A DNA stretch of 64,000 nucleotides from Acidilobaceae archaeon (GTDB lineage Archaea; Thermoproteota; Thermoprotei_A; Sulfolobales; Acidilobaceae). This document shows, one piece after another, positions 17,635 to 25,529 of the stretch. The notes under the pieces were generated by a model. The model saw only the letters and a program-made list of their open reading frames with translations. It did no database searches and was not told the origin of the DNA. A program made the translations under genes and the position numbers. The stretch covers positions 124,001 to 188,000 of the forward strand of contig JALWPV010000032.1 in assembly GCA_027080775.1 (NCBI GenBank), in the 5' to 3' direction. Every line of letters starts with the position of its first letter. Position 1 is the first letter of the stretch.

Positions 17635-17889
17635 TTGCAGGGCACAACACAGCCCGGGGCTAGGGAGAGGGTGCTGGCCGAGCTAGAGTTAGCCCTGAGG
17701 GAGCTCGAGGACGCGGAGGCCCTCCTGAGGAGGCTCGAGCCCTCAAGGCGCGCCTACATAGGCTTCGCGGGGCGCCTCATGGTAGAGGTTACCGTGGCCG
17801 AGGCACTCGACTACGTTGAGGAGAGGAAGGCGGGGCTCAAGGCGCTACTCGAGAAGCTGAGGAGGGAGGCCCCCCTGGGGGAGGGCTAG
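17635..17889 (+). CDS. Mini prefoldin-like coiled-coil protein
   Basis: An 84-residue protein built as helix, short beta-hairpin, helix. RVLAELELALRELEDAEALL is followed by AYIGFAGRLMVEVTVAEALD and a second amphipathic helix. The hairpin closely echoes the C-terminal half of the neighbouring prefoldin alpha (GGRLSVEATIDEA against AGRLMVEVTVAEA). That suggests descent by duplication with shortened coils. Start TTG at 17635 follows a GGGGGGT Shine-Dalgarno-like run at 17618-17624; TTG at 17617 is an alternative. It lies 50 nt after pfdA on the same strand, so cotranscription is likely. Its stop shares CTAG with the convergent membrane gene. The exact role is unknown; an alternative prefoldin subunit is an inference. 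Confidence 0.7.
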   Translation: MQGTTQPGARERVLAELELALRELEDAEALLRRLEPSRRAYIGFAGRLMVEVTVAEALDYVEERKAGLKALLEKLRREAPLGEG

Positions 17890-18143
17890 GCGCCCCCGCT
17901 CCGTCTCCCCTTTATCTCCCCGGCGAGCCTGTAGGCTAGGAAGAGGGCTATACCAGCCTCCACGACAGTAAATATCGGATCCCTCCTGAGGTACGCGTAG
18001 AGGGTTAGCACGACCGTGCCGCTTAGGTTAAGGCTGTAGAGCCACACCCAGCTCTTGACCACGAAGCTCGCGAACACAAGCACCATCCCAGCGAGTCCCA
18101 GGGCCTCGAGCCACCCGATCACAGAGGGATCCTCTAAAGCCAT
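17886..18143 (-). CDS. Small membrane protein, possibly CBU_0592/YgjV-like
   Basis: An 85-residue protein with three hydrophobic helices (about residues 9-30, 32-52 and 55-75) and a basic C-terminus (EIKGRRSGGA). The segment LYSLNLSGTVVLTLYAYLRRDP resembles the small CBU_0592-like membrane domain found across prokaryotes, whose function is unknown. Start ATG at 18143. It lies 23 nt downstream of the chaperonin-like gene on the same strand and probably shares its transcript. Confidence 0.6.
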   Translation of the reverse strand: MALEDPSVIGWLEALGLAGMVLVFASFVVKSWVWLYSLNLSGTVVLTLYAYLRRDPIFTVVEAGIALFLAYRLAGEIKGRRSGGA

Positions 18144-18166
18144 GGCGTAGGCGGGGGTTTATCACG

Positions 18167-19789
18167 CTACCTATGGGGTTCCCTGATCTCCCTGAGGTGG
18201 GCGCCTCGCCGGTGCACGCTTATGCCGGTAACCCTCAACAGCGTCATTGCGAGGCTCACGCCCACCTCGGCCGCGGCCCTCCTGATGGGGTAGGGGTCGA
18301 GTATGCCCCTAGCGGCCAGGTCCTCGTCTACGCGCTTCTCGTACTCGTTCACCCCCGCAGCCCAGCGGCCCTGGGCGTGGAGGGCCTCGAGGGTGGCTAG
18401 GGCCTCGTGGGGTTTTAGGGCCGAGTGCCTGGCTAGGGTGGAGGGTATGACCTCTATGGCCTCGGCGAACGCCTCCATGGCAAGCCTCTTCTTCCCCCCG
18501 GCCCTGAGGGCCTTCTCCCTTATCCTGAGGGCGGCCTCCACCTCGGGAGCCCCGCCCCCGGGGAGGGAGCGTGGATCAGCCGCGTAGGCCTCAAGGCCCC
18601 TCGCTGCCATGCGGGCCTCCTCGTAGGCCGTGTCAACGGCATACCAGGGCCCCCGGATGACTATGGTGGAGACGCACCCCCCGCGGGCCTCTAGTATGGT
18701 GTAGTACCTGTCCCCGAAGGCCCTCTCCTCTAGACGGTCGATGACTCCCACGTCCCCGGGGCTGGCGTCTTGGAGCCTCGAGAGGAGCCTCGCGCCCGAG
18801 GCAGTCGCTATGAGTCTCGCCTTCTCGGGGGGGATCCTGCGGAGTACTAGCACGCCCCTCCTCTCCAGCTCCTCCTCCAGTCCGGCCTCGAGGCCCTTGA
18901 CGTCTACGAGGAGCCCGACCCCGAGCTGGGAGAGCTTCTCCACGGCCCAGAGGTGGCTCCTCGAGAGCTCCTCCCCAAGCCTGAGAGCGGCCTCAGGGTC
19001 GCTTGCAACGAAGTTGTAGCCCTCATACCTGAGGTCCACGTAGAGCTTCTGGTCCACAACGGCAACCCTCAGGGGACCCACCTTGAGCCTCGGCATGCCC
19101 GGCCTCGAGAGCCTCTTCCTCACCACCACGCCCTCCACGAGCGTGGAATCGGAGAGGGAGCCCCCCTCGATCCTCTCGAAGCCCACCACCTCCGAGAAGG
19201 GCTTGCCGCAGCCGCTGGCCTTGTAGCGCTCGAGGGCCCTGCAGAGGAGGGGCTCCAGGATCCCCGAGGCCTGGGACCCGGTCAGCAGGGCCCGGGCGGC
19301 CGTGGCGCAGTCAAGCCTAGGCGACCTACCCGCCAGCTCCTCGAGAGTCTCGACGTACACTCTATAGGCGGCACTGTAGCCCTCGAGTATCGTCGAGGGC
19401 CTGAGGCCGTAATCCCTTTCGAGGCTCAGAGCCCTCTCGTAGAGCTTGTACGCCAGCAGCAACGCCGTCTTGACGCCATCCCCGTATAGCCTCCAGAGCC
19501 CCCTCGCTGCCTCCCAGATCAGCTCAACCAGCGGGTTATCCTTGGAGGCCTCGTTGAGGAGCAGGTACACCTTAGCCGTCGGCACGACGTCGCCGTACTT
19601 GCCGTGCACGAGCTTCAGGGCCCCCCTATAGCCCAGGCTGGAGCCCGAGAGGTAGCCGTAGACCCAGAGGATCCTCAGTATAGCCTTCCTAGACTCCCCA
19701 TCGCCCACGTAGTCGCTGCCACCGACAGGTACAACGACCTTAAAGGGGCCCTTCTCATGCGCCGCGGCTATCTTCAAGGGCCACACCAA
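18167..19789 (-). CDS. Strongly diverged group II chaperonin paralogue
   Basis: A 540-residue protein that aligns by eye along its whole length with the thermosome subunit at 4586-6232. Shared stretches include SSLGYRG (against SSLGPRG), GGSLSDSTLVEGVVVRKRLS... PGMPR (against [20 protein letters not shown]... PGMPR), and PGGGAPEVEAAL. AMEAFAEAIEVIPSTLA likewise matches [17 protein letters not shown], and WAAGVNEYE matches [11 protein letters not shown]-site loops are changed: NDGATI reads PTAKVY (70-75) and GDGTTS reads GDGVKTA (103-109). The C-terminal tail is basic and lacks the thermosome's charged tail. I infer a chaperonin-fold protein with altered or no ATPase activity, possibly incorporated into mixed rings or acting alone. 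Start TTG at 19789 (GTG at 19786 also possible) follows GAGAGG. It lies close to two prefoldin-type genes. Confidence 0.82.
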   Translation of the reverse strand: MVWPLKIAAAHEKGPFKVVVPVGGSDYVGDGESRKAILRILWVYGYLSGSSLGYRGALKLVHGKYGDVVPTAKVYLLLNEASKDNPLVELIWEAARGLWRLYGDGVKTALLLAYKLYERALSLERDYGLRPSTILEGYSAAYRVYVETLEELAGRSPRLDCATAARALLTGSQASGILEPLLCRALERYKASGCGKPFSEVVGFERIEGGSLSDSTLVEGVVVRKRLSRPGMPRLKVGPLRVAVVDQKLYVDLRYEGYNFVASDPEAALRLGEELSRSHLWAVEKLSQLGVGLLVDVKGLEAGLEEELERRGVLVLRRIPPEKARLIATASGARLLSRLQDASPGDVGVIDRLEERAFGDRYYTILEARGGCVSTIVIRGPWYAVDTAYEEARMAARGLEAYAADPRSLPGGGAPEVEAALRIREKALRAGGKKRLAMEAFAEAIEVIPSTLARHSALKPHEALATLEALHAQGRWAAGVNEYEKRVDEDLAARGILDPYPIRRAAAEVGVSLAMTLLRVTGISVHRRGAHLREIREPHR

Positions 19790-19843
19790 ACCTCTCAGGG
19801 TGATTGGACCATAGAGGCTTAGGGGTTCTGATTGTTAATCATA

Positions 19844-19852
19844 CATTATAGC
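19844..19852 (-). promoter_or_regulatory. TATA-like box for the chaperonin-like gene
   Basis: Minus-strand GCTATAATG lies about 55-60 nt before the TTG at 19789. That would give a leader of about 33 nt ending in GAGAGG. Confidence 0.4.
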
Positions 19853-19900
19853 TTGGATACACCATCCAGGCACCCCCTTACCTATCCACTAGAAATACCT

Positions 19901-19924
19901 TTTACGTACGTGTAAATTAATATC
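19901..19924 (+). promoter_or_regulatory. Promoter with inverted repeat before PaaK-like gene
   Basis: TTTAC and GTAAA flank a 6-nt centre (19901-19916) that contains the palindrome ACGTACGT. It runs straight into a TATA-like AAATTAATATCC (19913-19924), which is 24-30 nt before the ATG at 19948. The repeat overlaps the TFB/TBP site, so a bound regulator could block or recruit initiation. Confidence 0.45.
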
Positions 19925-19947
19925 CATGCGGCCCTTCTGGTGGGAGT

Positions 19948-21315
19948 ATGCCGTTGGAGTCAAAGTATTTTGAGCCCTACTTTGAGACCATGCCCCGTGA
20001 TGAGCTCAGGGAGCTCCAGAACAAGAAGCTCCGCCACCAGGTGCTCAGGGGTTACACATTCGCTCCAGCCATAAAGGAGCTCTTCGACGAGCTAGGCGTG
20101 AGCCCCAGCGACATCAGGACCGTGGAGGACCTCCAAGAGAAGATACCCGTAATGTACAAGGACAAGGTCAGGGAGAGGAGGGCGAGGACCGGCGACCCCT
20201 TCGGCGGCTACCTGGCCGTGCCCGAGGAGGAGGTCTACACCGTGCAGCACAGCACGGGCACGACGGGCCTCCCCACGTTCATAGCGAAGACAAAGAAGGA
20301 CATAGAGGGCTGGATAACCAGGGAGTACGCCCGCCACGCTTGGGCGGCTGGCGCGAGGCCCGGTGACAGGATACTGGTATGGGGCTACTACTGGCACGGC
20401 TGGCTGAAGGACGGCAATGACCGGGGCTTCGCCGCCACGGGAGCGCAGGTGTGGGAGTTCAGCAGCATGCCTACCCCCACAGACATAGAGAGGCTCCACA
20501 TGATAGCTAGCGCCGTCAAGTTCAACGGAGTCGACCACGGCACGCTACCAATGTTCCGCTGGATGGACTACGCTAGGGCCCGCGGCATAGACCCCAAGGA
20601 GGCCTACCATAGCCACGAGTGGAAGTTCATACGTACAGCTGGCGACATGCTGACCGACCCTGTTAGGAAGTACAGCAGGGACTTCTGGGGCACCCTACAC
20701 CTCGACGCTAGTGGTGGCGGCGACTGCGTCGTGGCGACGGCGGAGAACCGCGACCAGGTGGAGACCGGTAACACCAAGGGCCTCATGATATGGGAGGACA
20801 TGTTCTTCGTGGAGGTCGTCGACCCGAAGACCCATGAGGTCGTAGCTGACGGCGAGAAGGGCGAGTACGTGATAACGCCCCTGGACTACGAGGCCCTCGT
20901 CTACCTGCGTTGGGACTATGAGGATATGGTGATAAAGGACTCCTCGAAGGATGTCAGCGGCCGCACCCACGCCACCCTGAAGTACCTGGGCCGCACGATA
21001 TTCGGCGCGATAGTGCGGGGCAAGCACATAACACAGAGGGACGTGGAGGAGGTGTTGTACAGCTTCCCGGAGACCATACTGAAGCCATGGCAGTTCATAA
21101 GGAGCAGCAAGGACCTATTCAAGGAGGAGGACAAGCTCCGCATCAGGGCGGTCTACGACCCCAACCTGACCAAGGATCCCGAGGAGCTGAGGCAGAGGAT
21201 AGCCAAGGCCCTCGAGGAGAAGCTCGGCGTTCCCACGGAGGTCGAGTGGATACCCGAGGAGGAGGTCAGGACCCTGCCACACAAGGTCTACAAGCTATAC
21301 GTGAGGAGCGGTTAG
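19948..21315 (+). CDS. PaaK-like CoA ligase (phenylacetate-CoA ligase family)
   Basis: Adenylate-forming enzyme predicted to activate an aryl or acyl carboxylate to its CoA thioester through an acyl-AMP intermediate. The 455-residue protein has the PaaK layout: helical N-terminus, P-loop STGTTGLPT near residue 105, an adenylate-binding region with DASGGGDC, and a small C-terminal domain with KYLGRTIFGAIVRGKHIT and a lysine-bearing tail (LPHKVYKLYVRSG). Start ATG at 19948 gives a nearly leaderless transcript from the TATA-like box at 19913-19924. The acid used is unknown. A second PaaK-like gene is at 23744-25111. Confidence 0.85.
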   Translation: MPLESKYFEPYFETMPRDELRELQNKKLRHQVLRGYTFAPAIKELFDELGVSPSDIRTVEDLQEKIPVMYKDKVRERRARTGDPFGGYLAVPEEEVYTVQHSTGTTGLPTFIAKTKKDIEGWITREYARHAWAAGARPGDRILVWGYYWHGWLKDGNDRGFAATGAQVWEFSSMPTPTDIERLHMIASAVKFNGVDHGTLPMFRWMDYARARGIDPKEAYHSHEWKFIRTAGDMLTDPVRKYSRDFWGTLHLDASGGGDCVVATAENRDQVETGNTKGLMIWEDMFFVEVVDPKTHEVVADGEKGEYVITPLDYEALVYLRWDYEDMVIKDSSKDVSGRTHATLKYLGRTIFGAIVRGKHITQRDVEEVLYSFPETILKPWQFIRSSKDLFKEEDKLRIRAVYDPNLTKDPEELRQRIAKALEEKLGVPTEVEWIPEEEVRTLPHKVYKLYVRSG

Positions 21316-21395
21316 CAGAGCCTAGCCCCCACTGCTCTGGTACCCTTACCCCCAATTTCTACGTCTTTTTAGATCAGCTCTAGGTCTTGTATGGG

Positions 21396-22958
21396 GTGAG
21401 TGCGGGGTTGCCGTCGAAGCCCTGGCTGAGGGTGTGGCCTAAGGGTGTGCCGCAGAGCATAGAGTACCCCGAGGAGCCCGTGTATGGCCCCGTCCTCGAG
21501 CAGGCCTCCAAGTCCCCCTCCCGCTGCGCTGTGGCGCAGGCTGAGAGCGGTACATGCTACACGTACGAGAAGCTTGTCTCCATGGCCAAGGGCGTGGCCG
21601 CGTGGCTCCAGGCCCGCGGCGCGGGCCCCGGCTCCCAGGTGCTGTACTCGGCCTTCAACACCGTCGAGGCCGCCGCCGGCCTCCTGGGTGTTTGGATGAG
21701 TGGCGCCTCGGCCGTCCTCGTGGACCCCCTCACGACGAGTGAGGATCTGCAGTTCCAGCTCGAGGGTAGGGGCATAAGGCTGGCGGTCCTCGCACCCGAC
21801 TTCTACGAGAGGGAGAAGGGGGTCCTCGCTGGAGTCGGCGTCGAGGAGGCCCTACTCCTGAGCCCCTACCACGAGACCAGCGGCGCCCCGAAGGCCTCGA
21901 CACTCGGCGAGGCCCTAGGCCTGGCTGGCGAGTGGAGGGAGCCCGAGATCAAGCCTAGGGAGGATGTTGGAGTGGTAATGTACTACTCCGGCATAGCGGG
22001 CCGCACGATGCAGACCCTCCACACCCACTTCGGGGCACTCTCATCGACGATAGCATACACTACCATGATGCAACTCAGGGGCCCCCCCAACTCGATGGTC
22101 GTTGCCCCCCTAACCCACATCCTAGGCCTCCAGGCCGGCCTACTCTCATCACTCTACTACGGCGGCACGGCAGTCCTCATGAGGAGGTGGAACCCTACGG
22201 TAGCGCTCTACGCCATAGCCTCCTGGGGGGTTAACTACCTCTCAGGAGCCCCCATGATGCACGAGGCCCTCCTAGCCGAGGCCAAGAAGAGGGGGCTACC
22301 ACCGGGCTGGTCCCTCGAGCTAGGCGTCTCGGGCGGCGCGCCCCTGAAGCCGGAGGTCCAGGAGGAATACTCCAAGGTGACTGGGGCGCCCCTCGTGCAG
22401 CTCTACGGCATGACTGAGACCTGGGTCGTCACATTCCAGCCGAGGCACCTGGCCCACGTGAAGGCTACCGTGGGCATTCCACTCCCCGACGTCGACGCCA
22501 AGATAGTTGACCCCGAGAGCCCCACGAGGGAGCTGGGCCTCGGTGAGACCGGTGAGCTGCTGATCAAGGCCCCCTGGGTTATGAAGGGCTACGAGGACGA
22601 GGAGGAGAACAAGAGGGCCTTCGTTGACTCCTGGATCAGGACGGGCGACCTGATGGTGATGGATGAGAACGGCCTACTATACTTCAGGGGGGTGAGGAAG
22701 AGGATGATAAAGTACAAGGCCTACCCCATATTCCCGAGGGACCTCGAGATCATACTTGAGAAGCACCCGGCCGTGGAGAAGGCTTACGTCTACGGCGAGC
22801 CACACCCAGACTACGGCCACCTGCCAGTAGCGAAGGTGGTCCTCAAGCCGGGCTACAAGGGCATGGTAACCCCCGAGGAGCTAATGGACTACGTCAACAG
22901 TAGGGTGGCATTCTACAAGAAGATAAGGAAGATAGAGATCGTCGACAAGCTACCCTAG
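21396..22958 (+). CDS. ANL-superfamily acyl-CoA synthetase-like protein, atypical
   Basis: A 520-residue AMP-forming synthetase homologue. The core is clear: LYGMTETWVV (adenine motif) and SWIRTGDLMVMDENGLLYF (ATP-ribose motif). Three features are unusual. The P-loop usually reading SGTTGxPKG reads YSGIAGRTMQTLHTH. The hinge segment reads RGVRKRMIKYKAYPIFP, with Arg where Asp is usual. The protein ends at KIRKIEIVDKLP, just before the C-terminal GKIxRR-type catalytic lysine motif. It may therefore have lost adenylation or use a partner's lysine. GTG at 21396 was chosen because TATA-like CTTTTTAGA at 21364-21372 puts initiation near 21393; TTG at 21387 is the alternative. It follows the PaaK-like gene by 80 nt. 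Confidence 0.82.
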   Translation: MSAGLPSKPWLRVWPKGVPQSIEYPEEPVYGPVLEQASKSPSRCAVAQAESGTCYTYEKLVSMAKGVAAWLQARGAGPGSQVLYSAFNTVEAAAGLLGVWMSGASAVLVDPLTTSEDLQFQLEGRGIRLAVLAPDFYEREKGVLAGVGVEEALLLSPYHETSGAPKASTLGEALGLAGEWREPEIKPREDVGVVMYYSGIAGRTMQTLHTHFGALSSTIAYTTMMQLRGPPNSMVVAPLTHILGLQAGLLSSLYYGGTAVLMRRWNPTVALYAIASWGVNYLSGAPMMHEALLAEAKKRGLPPGWSLELGVSGGAPLKPEVQEEYSKVTGAPLVQLYGMTETWVVTFQPRHLAHVKATVGIPLPDVDAKIVDPESPTRELGLGETGELLIKAPWVMKGYEDEEENKRAFVDSWIRTGDLMVMDENGLLYFRGVRKRMIKYKAYPIFPRDLEIILEKHPAVEKAYVYGEPHPDYGHLPVAKVVLKPGYKGMVTPEELMDYVNSRVAFYKKIRKIEIVDKLP

Positions 22959-23037
22959 CCGCACGTGAATCCCTCCCCTCAAGACTGGGCACCTCTTTTC
23001 CATGCGCTGCCTTTATATGCTACGAGGATCGTTGTTT

Positions 23038-23664
23038 TTAGAATGGATAGAACTCGCTCTCAATAGACCTCGTCAGTCTTAATATTAGCGAGGTCAGCTC
23101 GTCCTTGGTAACCCTGGACTTGGGGCCTATCTTGACGAGGGTGAAGAGGTCCCCGGGCAGGGATACGGGGAGCTTCTCGAAGCCGTACTTCATCACGGGG
23201 ACCTCCATTATGAACATAGCGTACACCCTGCACTCGTCACCGTAGCAGTCCCAGTAGTCAGGGTTACCCCTTATGAGCAGCACTTTATCATCGAAGAAGG
23301 GATCTGTCACCGTAGCCTCCAGCAGTGTCGAGCCTATGCCGTGGCGGCGCCACTTCCTGCTGACCTCAGTTGCTATGTCGTACACGTCCTCGAACGCTAT
23401 CTTCGACGGGAGACCCTCGAGTGTCCACTGGTAGGCAACGAGGAATCCTACTATCTCGTCCTCGTGGGTCGCTATGGCGACGTAGTCGCCCCTCTCAGCG
23501 GCCTTGGCGAGGGGCTCGACCCCCATAACCGGGTTTATGAAGTACCCGAAGCCCTGGGCGAGCTTGTAGCTCCTTATCGAGGCTGCATCACACCTCCTCT
23601 TGACCTCTATGTCGCCCCTGTCGCTCTTGATGACTCTGTAGACCTCGCAGGCCCCGTTCCCCAT
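23038..23664 (-). CDS. GNAT-family N-acetyltransferase
   Basis: Predicted acetyl-CoA-dependent N-acyltransferase of 208 residues. The GNAT core reads VAIATHEDEIVGFLVAY (strand pair) followed by the acetyl-CoA pyrophosphate loop in VSRKWRRHGIGSTLLEA. The C-terminal 60 residues are an addition with no motif I know. Start ATG at 23664, with a TATA-like TTTATTTAC at about 23700-23709 on the minus strand giving a leader of about 15 nt. Placed between the ANL gene and the second PaaK-like gene; a role in reversible lysine acylation of CoA ligases, known for bacterial acetyl-CoA synthetase, is only a contextual guess. Confidence 0.78.
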   Translation of the reverse strand: MGNGACEVYRVIKSDRGDIEVKRRCDAASIRSYKLAQGFGYFINPVMGVEPLAKAAERGDYVAIATHEDEIVGFLVAYQWTLEGLPSKIAFEDVYDIATEVSRKWRRHGIGSTLLEATVTDPFFDDKVLLIRGNPDYWDCYGDECRVYAMFIMEVPVMKYGFEKLPVSLPGDLFTLVKIGPKSRVTKDELTSLILRLTRSIESEFYPF

Positions 23665-23743
23665 TGAGCTTATCCTCCGTGTAGAGGAGTGGGTGCATGG
23701 GTAAATAAAGGGAGAGATGGGGGAAGGCTTGTGGAGAGGCTCT

Positions 23744-25111
23744 TCAGCCCTTCCTCTTCCACTCGTGTACGACGTAGGTCTTCTTCCAGACGGGAGGCTG
23801 TATTGTGCCGGGTGGGGCGTACTCTACCTTGACGGGGACGCCTAGGTGCTTGGATAGCTTCTCCTCGAACCCCCTGGCCCAGGCGTCGGGGTCCTTGGGG
23901 GCCTCCTTGGGCTCTAGCCTAACGTAGAGCCTGTCGTGTTCTAGGCGTGTCTTCTTTATTATCTGGTAGTCCTTTATCTCGGGGTACTCCCTGACGACGG
24001 CCTCCACGTCCCATGGTAGTATGTAGTGGTAATGGCCGTCGAAGCCCTTAACCTTGACGAGCCACTCCTCCCTGCCTAGGACGCCGAAGGGGAACATGGG
24101 GTGGGTCCGGCCGCAGCCGCCAGGACCCTCTCGGTACTCCGCTATATCCTCCACGTTGAACCTGATTATAGGTAGGGTGTGGTTTATGAGGCTGGTAACG
24201 ACTAGCTCGCCTCTCTCGCCGGGGCCGAGGGGCTCCTTGGTGTCGGGGTCTATGATCTCGAACACTGCAGCGTCGAACCACCAGTGGTCGCCCTCGAACC
24301 ATGGGTCCTCGGACATCTCCGTGAAGGGTATCTCGCTGAAGCCGAAGAAGTCGAAGACGTAGTCTGTGTTGTAGATGTCCTGCAGCTTCTTCCTGACCTC
24401 CCTAACCAGAGGCTCGCCCGCAGTGTGGACGACCTCGAATGGCGGTTCTATGCCCCACTCCTCAACCATCATCCTCGCCAGGTGGTAGAGGCCGCTCGGC
24501 GTCCCGCCGACGACGGTTGGCCTCACCTCCTCTATAGTCCTCCTCGTTAGCTGGGGCATCGTGGCTATCGGCGCACTGCCGTGTGGTATCACCTTCATGC
24601 CCATCATCCAGGCGGTCTTGTAGAACCTGACGCCCCACGCGTAGTTGAAGTCCATTCTCCAGGCGTTGAGGTAGACGTCGCCGGGCCTCATCATCATAGC
24701 CCAGAAGTTCCTGGCGTTGAGGTCCCTGGCGTAGGCCTCCTCGGCGGGGCTCCACGTGTTGTAGGTTGGCCTCCCAGTCGTGCCAGTGCTCGTGGCTATC
24801 TTGTAGTGATAGCTATCCGGCAGGCCGGGATGGGAGCCGTAGGGTATGGGCTCCGTCTGTATCTTATGGCGCACGTCGTCCTTGACTATGAAGGGTATCT
24901 TAGGGAGGTCCTGGAGGGTCCTAATGTCATCGGGCTTGACGCCGGCGCTCTCCATGTGGTCGTGGTAGAATCTACTGTTCAAGTAGGCGAATCTCACTAT
25001 GTACCTCGTCTTTCTCTCGGTGAGTCTGACCAGCTCGTCCCAGGGCATTGTCTCGATGCGCTTGTCCCAGTAGAGGGGCCACTCCTTCCTCTTAGGGTCG
25101 GGCCTGGCCAT
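23744..25111 (-). CDS. PaaK-like CoA ligase, second copy
   Basis: A 455-residue member of the phenylacetate-CoA ligase family, diverged from the one at 19948-21315. The P-loop is STGTTGRPT (about residue 112), followed by FDFFGFSEIPF in the adenylate pocket region and VKGFDGHYHYILPWDVEAV in the C-terminal part. The tail is lysine-rich (VWKKTYVVHEWKRKG). I chose ATG at 25111 (MARPDPKRKEW), preceded by GGAGGAGGTG; the longer start at 25132 overlaps the upstream gene. The 94-residue gene ends only 5 nt upstream, so the two are probably cotranslated. Substrate unknown. Confidence 0.85.
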   Translation of the reverse strand: MARPDPKRKEWPLYWDKRIETMPWDELVRLTERKTRYIVRFAYLNSRFYHDHMESAGVKPDDIRTLQDLPKIPFIVKDDVRHKIQTEPIPYGSHPGLPDSYHYKIATSTGTTGRPTYNTWSPAEEAYARDLNARNFWAMMMRPGDVYLNAWRMDFNYAWGVRFYKTAWMMGMKVIPHGSAPIATMPQLTRRTIEEVRPTVVGGTPSGLYHLARMMVEEWGIEPPFEVVHTAGEPLVREVRKKLQDIYNTDYVFDFFGFSEIPFTEMSEDPWFEGDHWWFDAAVFEIIDPDTKEPLGPGERGELVVTSLINHTLPIIRFNVEDIAEYREGPGGCGRTHPMFPFGVLGREEWLVKVKGFDGHYHYILPWDVEAVVREYPEIKDYQIIKKTRLEHDRLYVRLEPKEAPKDPDAWARGFEEKLSKHLGVPVKVEYAPPGTIQPPVWKKTYVVHEWKRKG

Positions 25112-25116
25112 GGCCT

Positions 25117-25401
25117 TCACACCTCCTCCCACTTGACCCTCTTAACCTCGAAGTCTAGGCGACCGCCAGCGTAGGATCCTATCCTAGGCCACATCTCCAG
25201 GTCGGGGTCAGCCACGAAGTCGTTGCGGTACCCGTCTAGCTGGGCTACGATCTCCTTGAGGACGGGGAGTATCATCGTGCGGATCGGCAGGCTCGCGTAG
25301 GGGAGGCCTGCCTCCATAGCCTTCCTGTAGGCCTCCACAAGCCTCTCAGAGGCCTCCTCGAGGAGGCGTAGTATCTCAGACTCAGGGCCTGCCTCACTCA
25401 A
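25117..25401 (-). CDS. Unrecognised small helical protein upstream of PaaK-like gene
   Basis: I do not recognise this 94-residue protein. It is mostly alpha-helical (ILRLLEEASERLVEAYRKAM, then MILPVLKEIVAQLDGY), with an aromatic/acidic C-terminal segment (DLEMWPRIGSYAGGRLDFEV). It has no cysteines and no membrane segment. It lies 5 nt upstream of the PaaK-like CoA ligase in the same orientation, so it may be a partner or small regulatory subunit of that enzyme; this is inference. TTG at 25401 is the only sensible start. A TATA-like GATTAATTT near 25448-25456 on the minus strand is a possible promoter. Confidence 0.65.
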   Translation of the reverse strand: MSEAGPESEILRLLEEASERLVEAYRKAMEAGLPYASLPIRTMILPVLKEIVAQLDGYRNDFVADPDLEMWPRIGSYAGGRLDFEVKRVKWEEV

Positions 25402-25529
25402 GGCTAGAGCTCACCCGAGCCGATATACCCACTCTAGCCCCACGAAATTAATCGTTAAGAGGGCCCCCAGCATATACTCCGCTCCACCTATTAGCCCCTC
25501 CCGGCCCTCCCGGTAGTGGGAGGCCCCCC

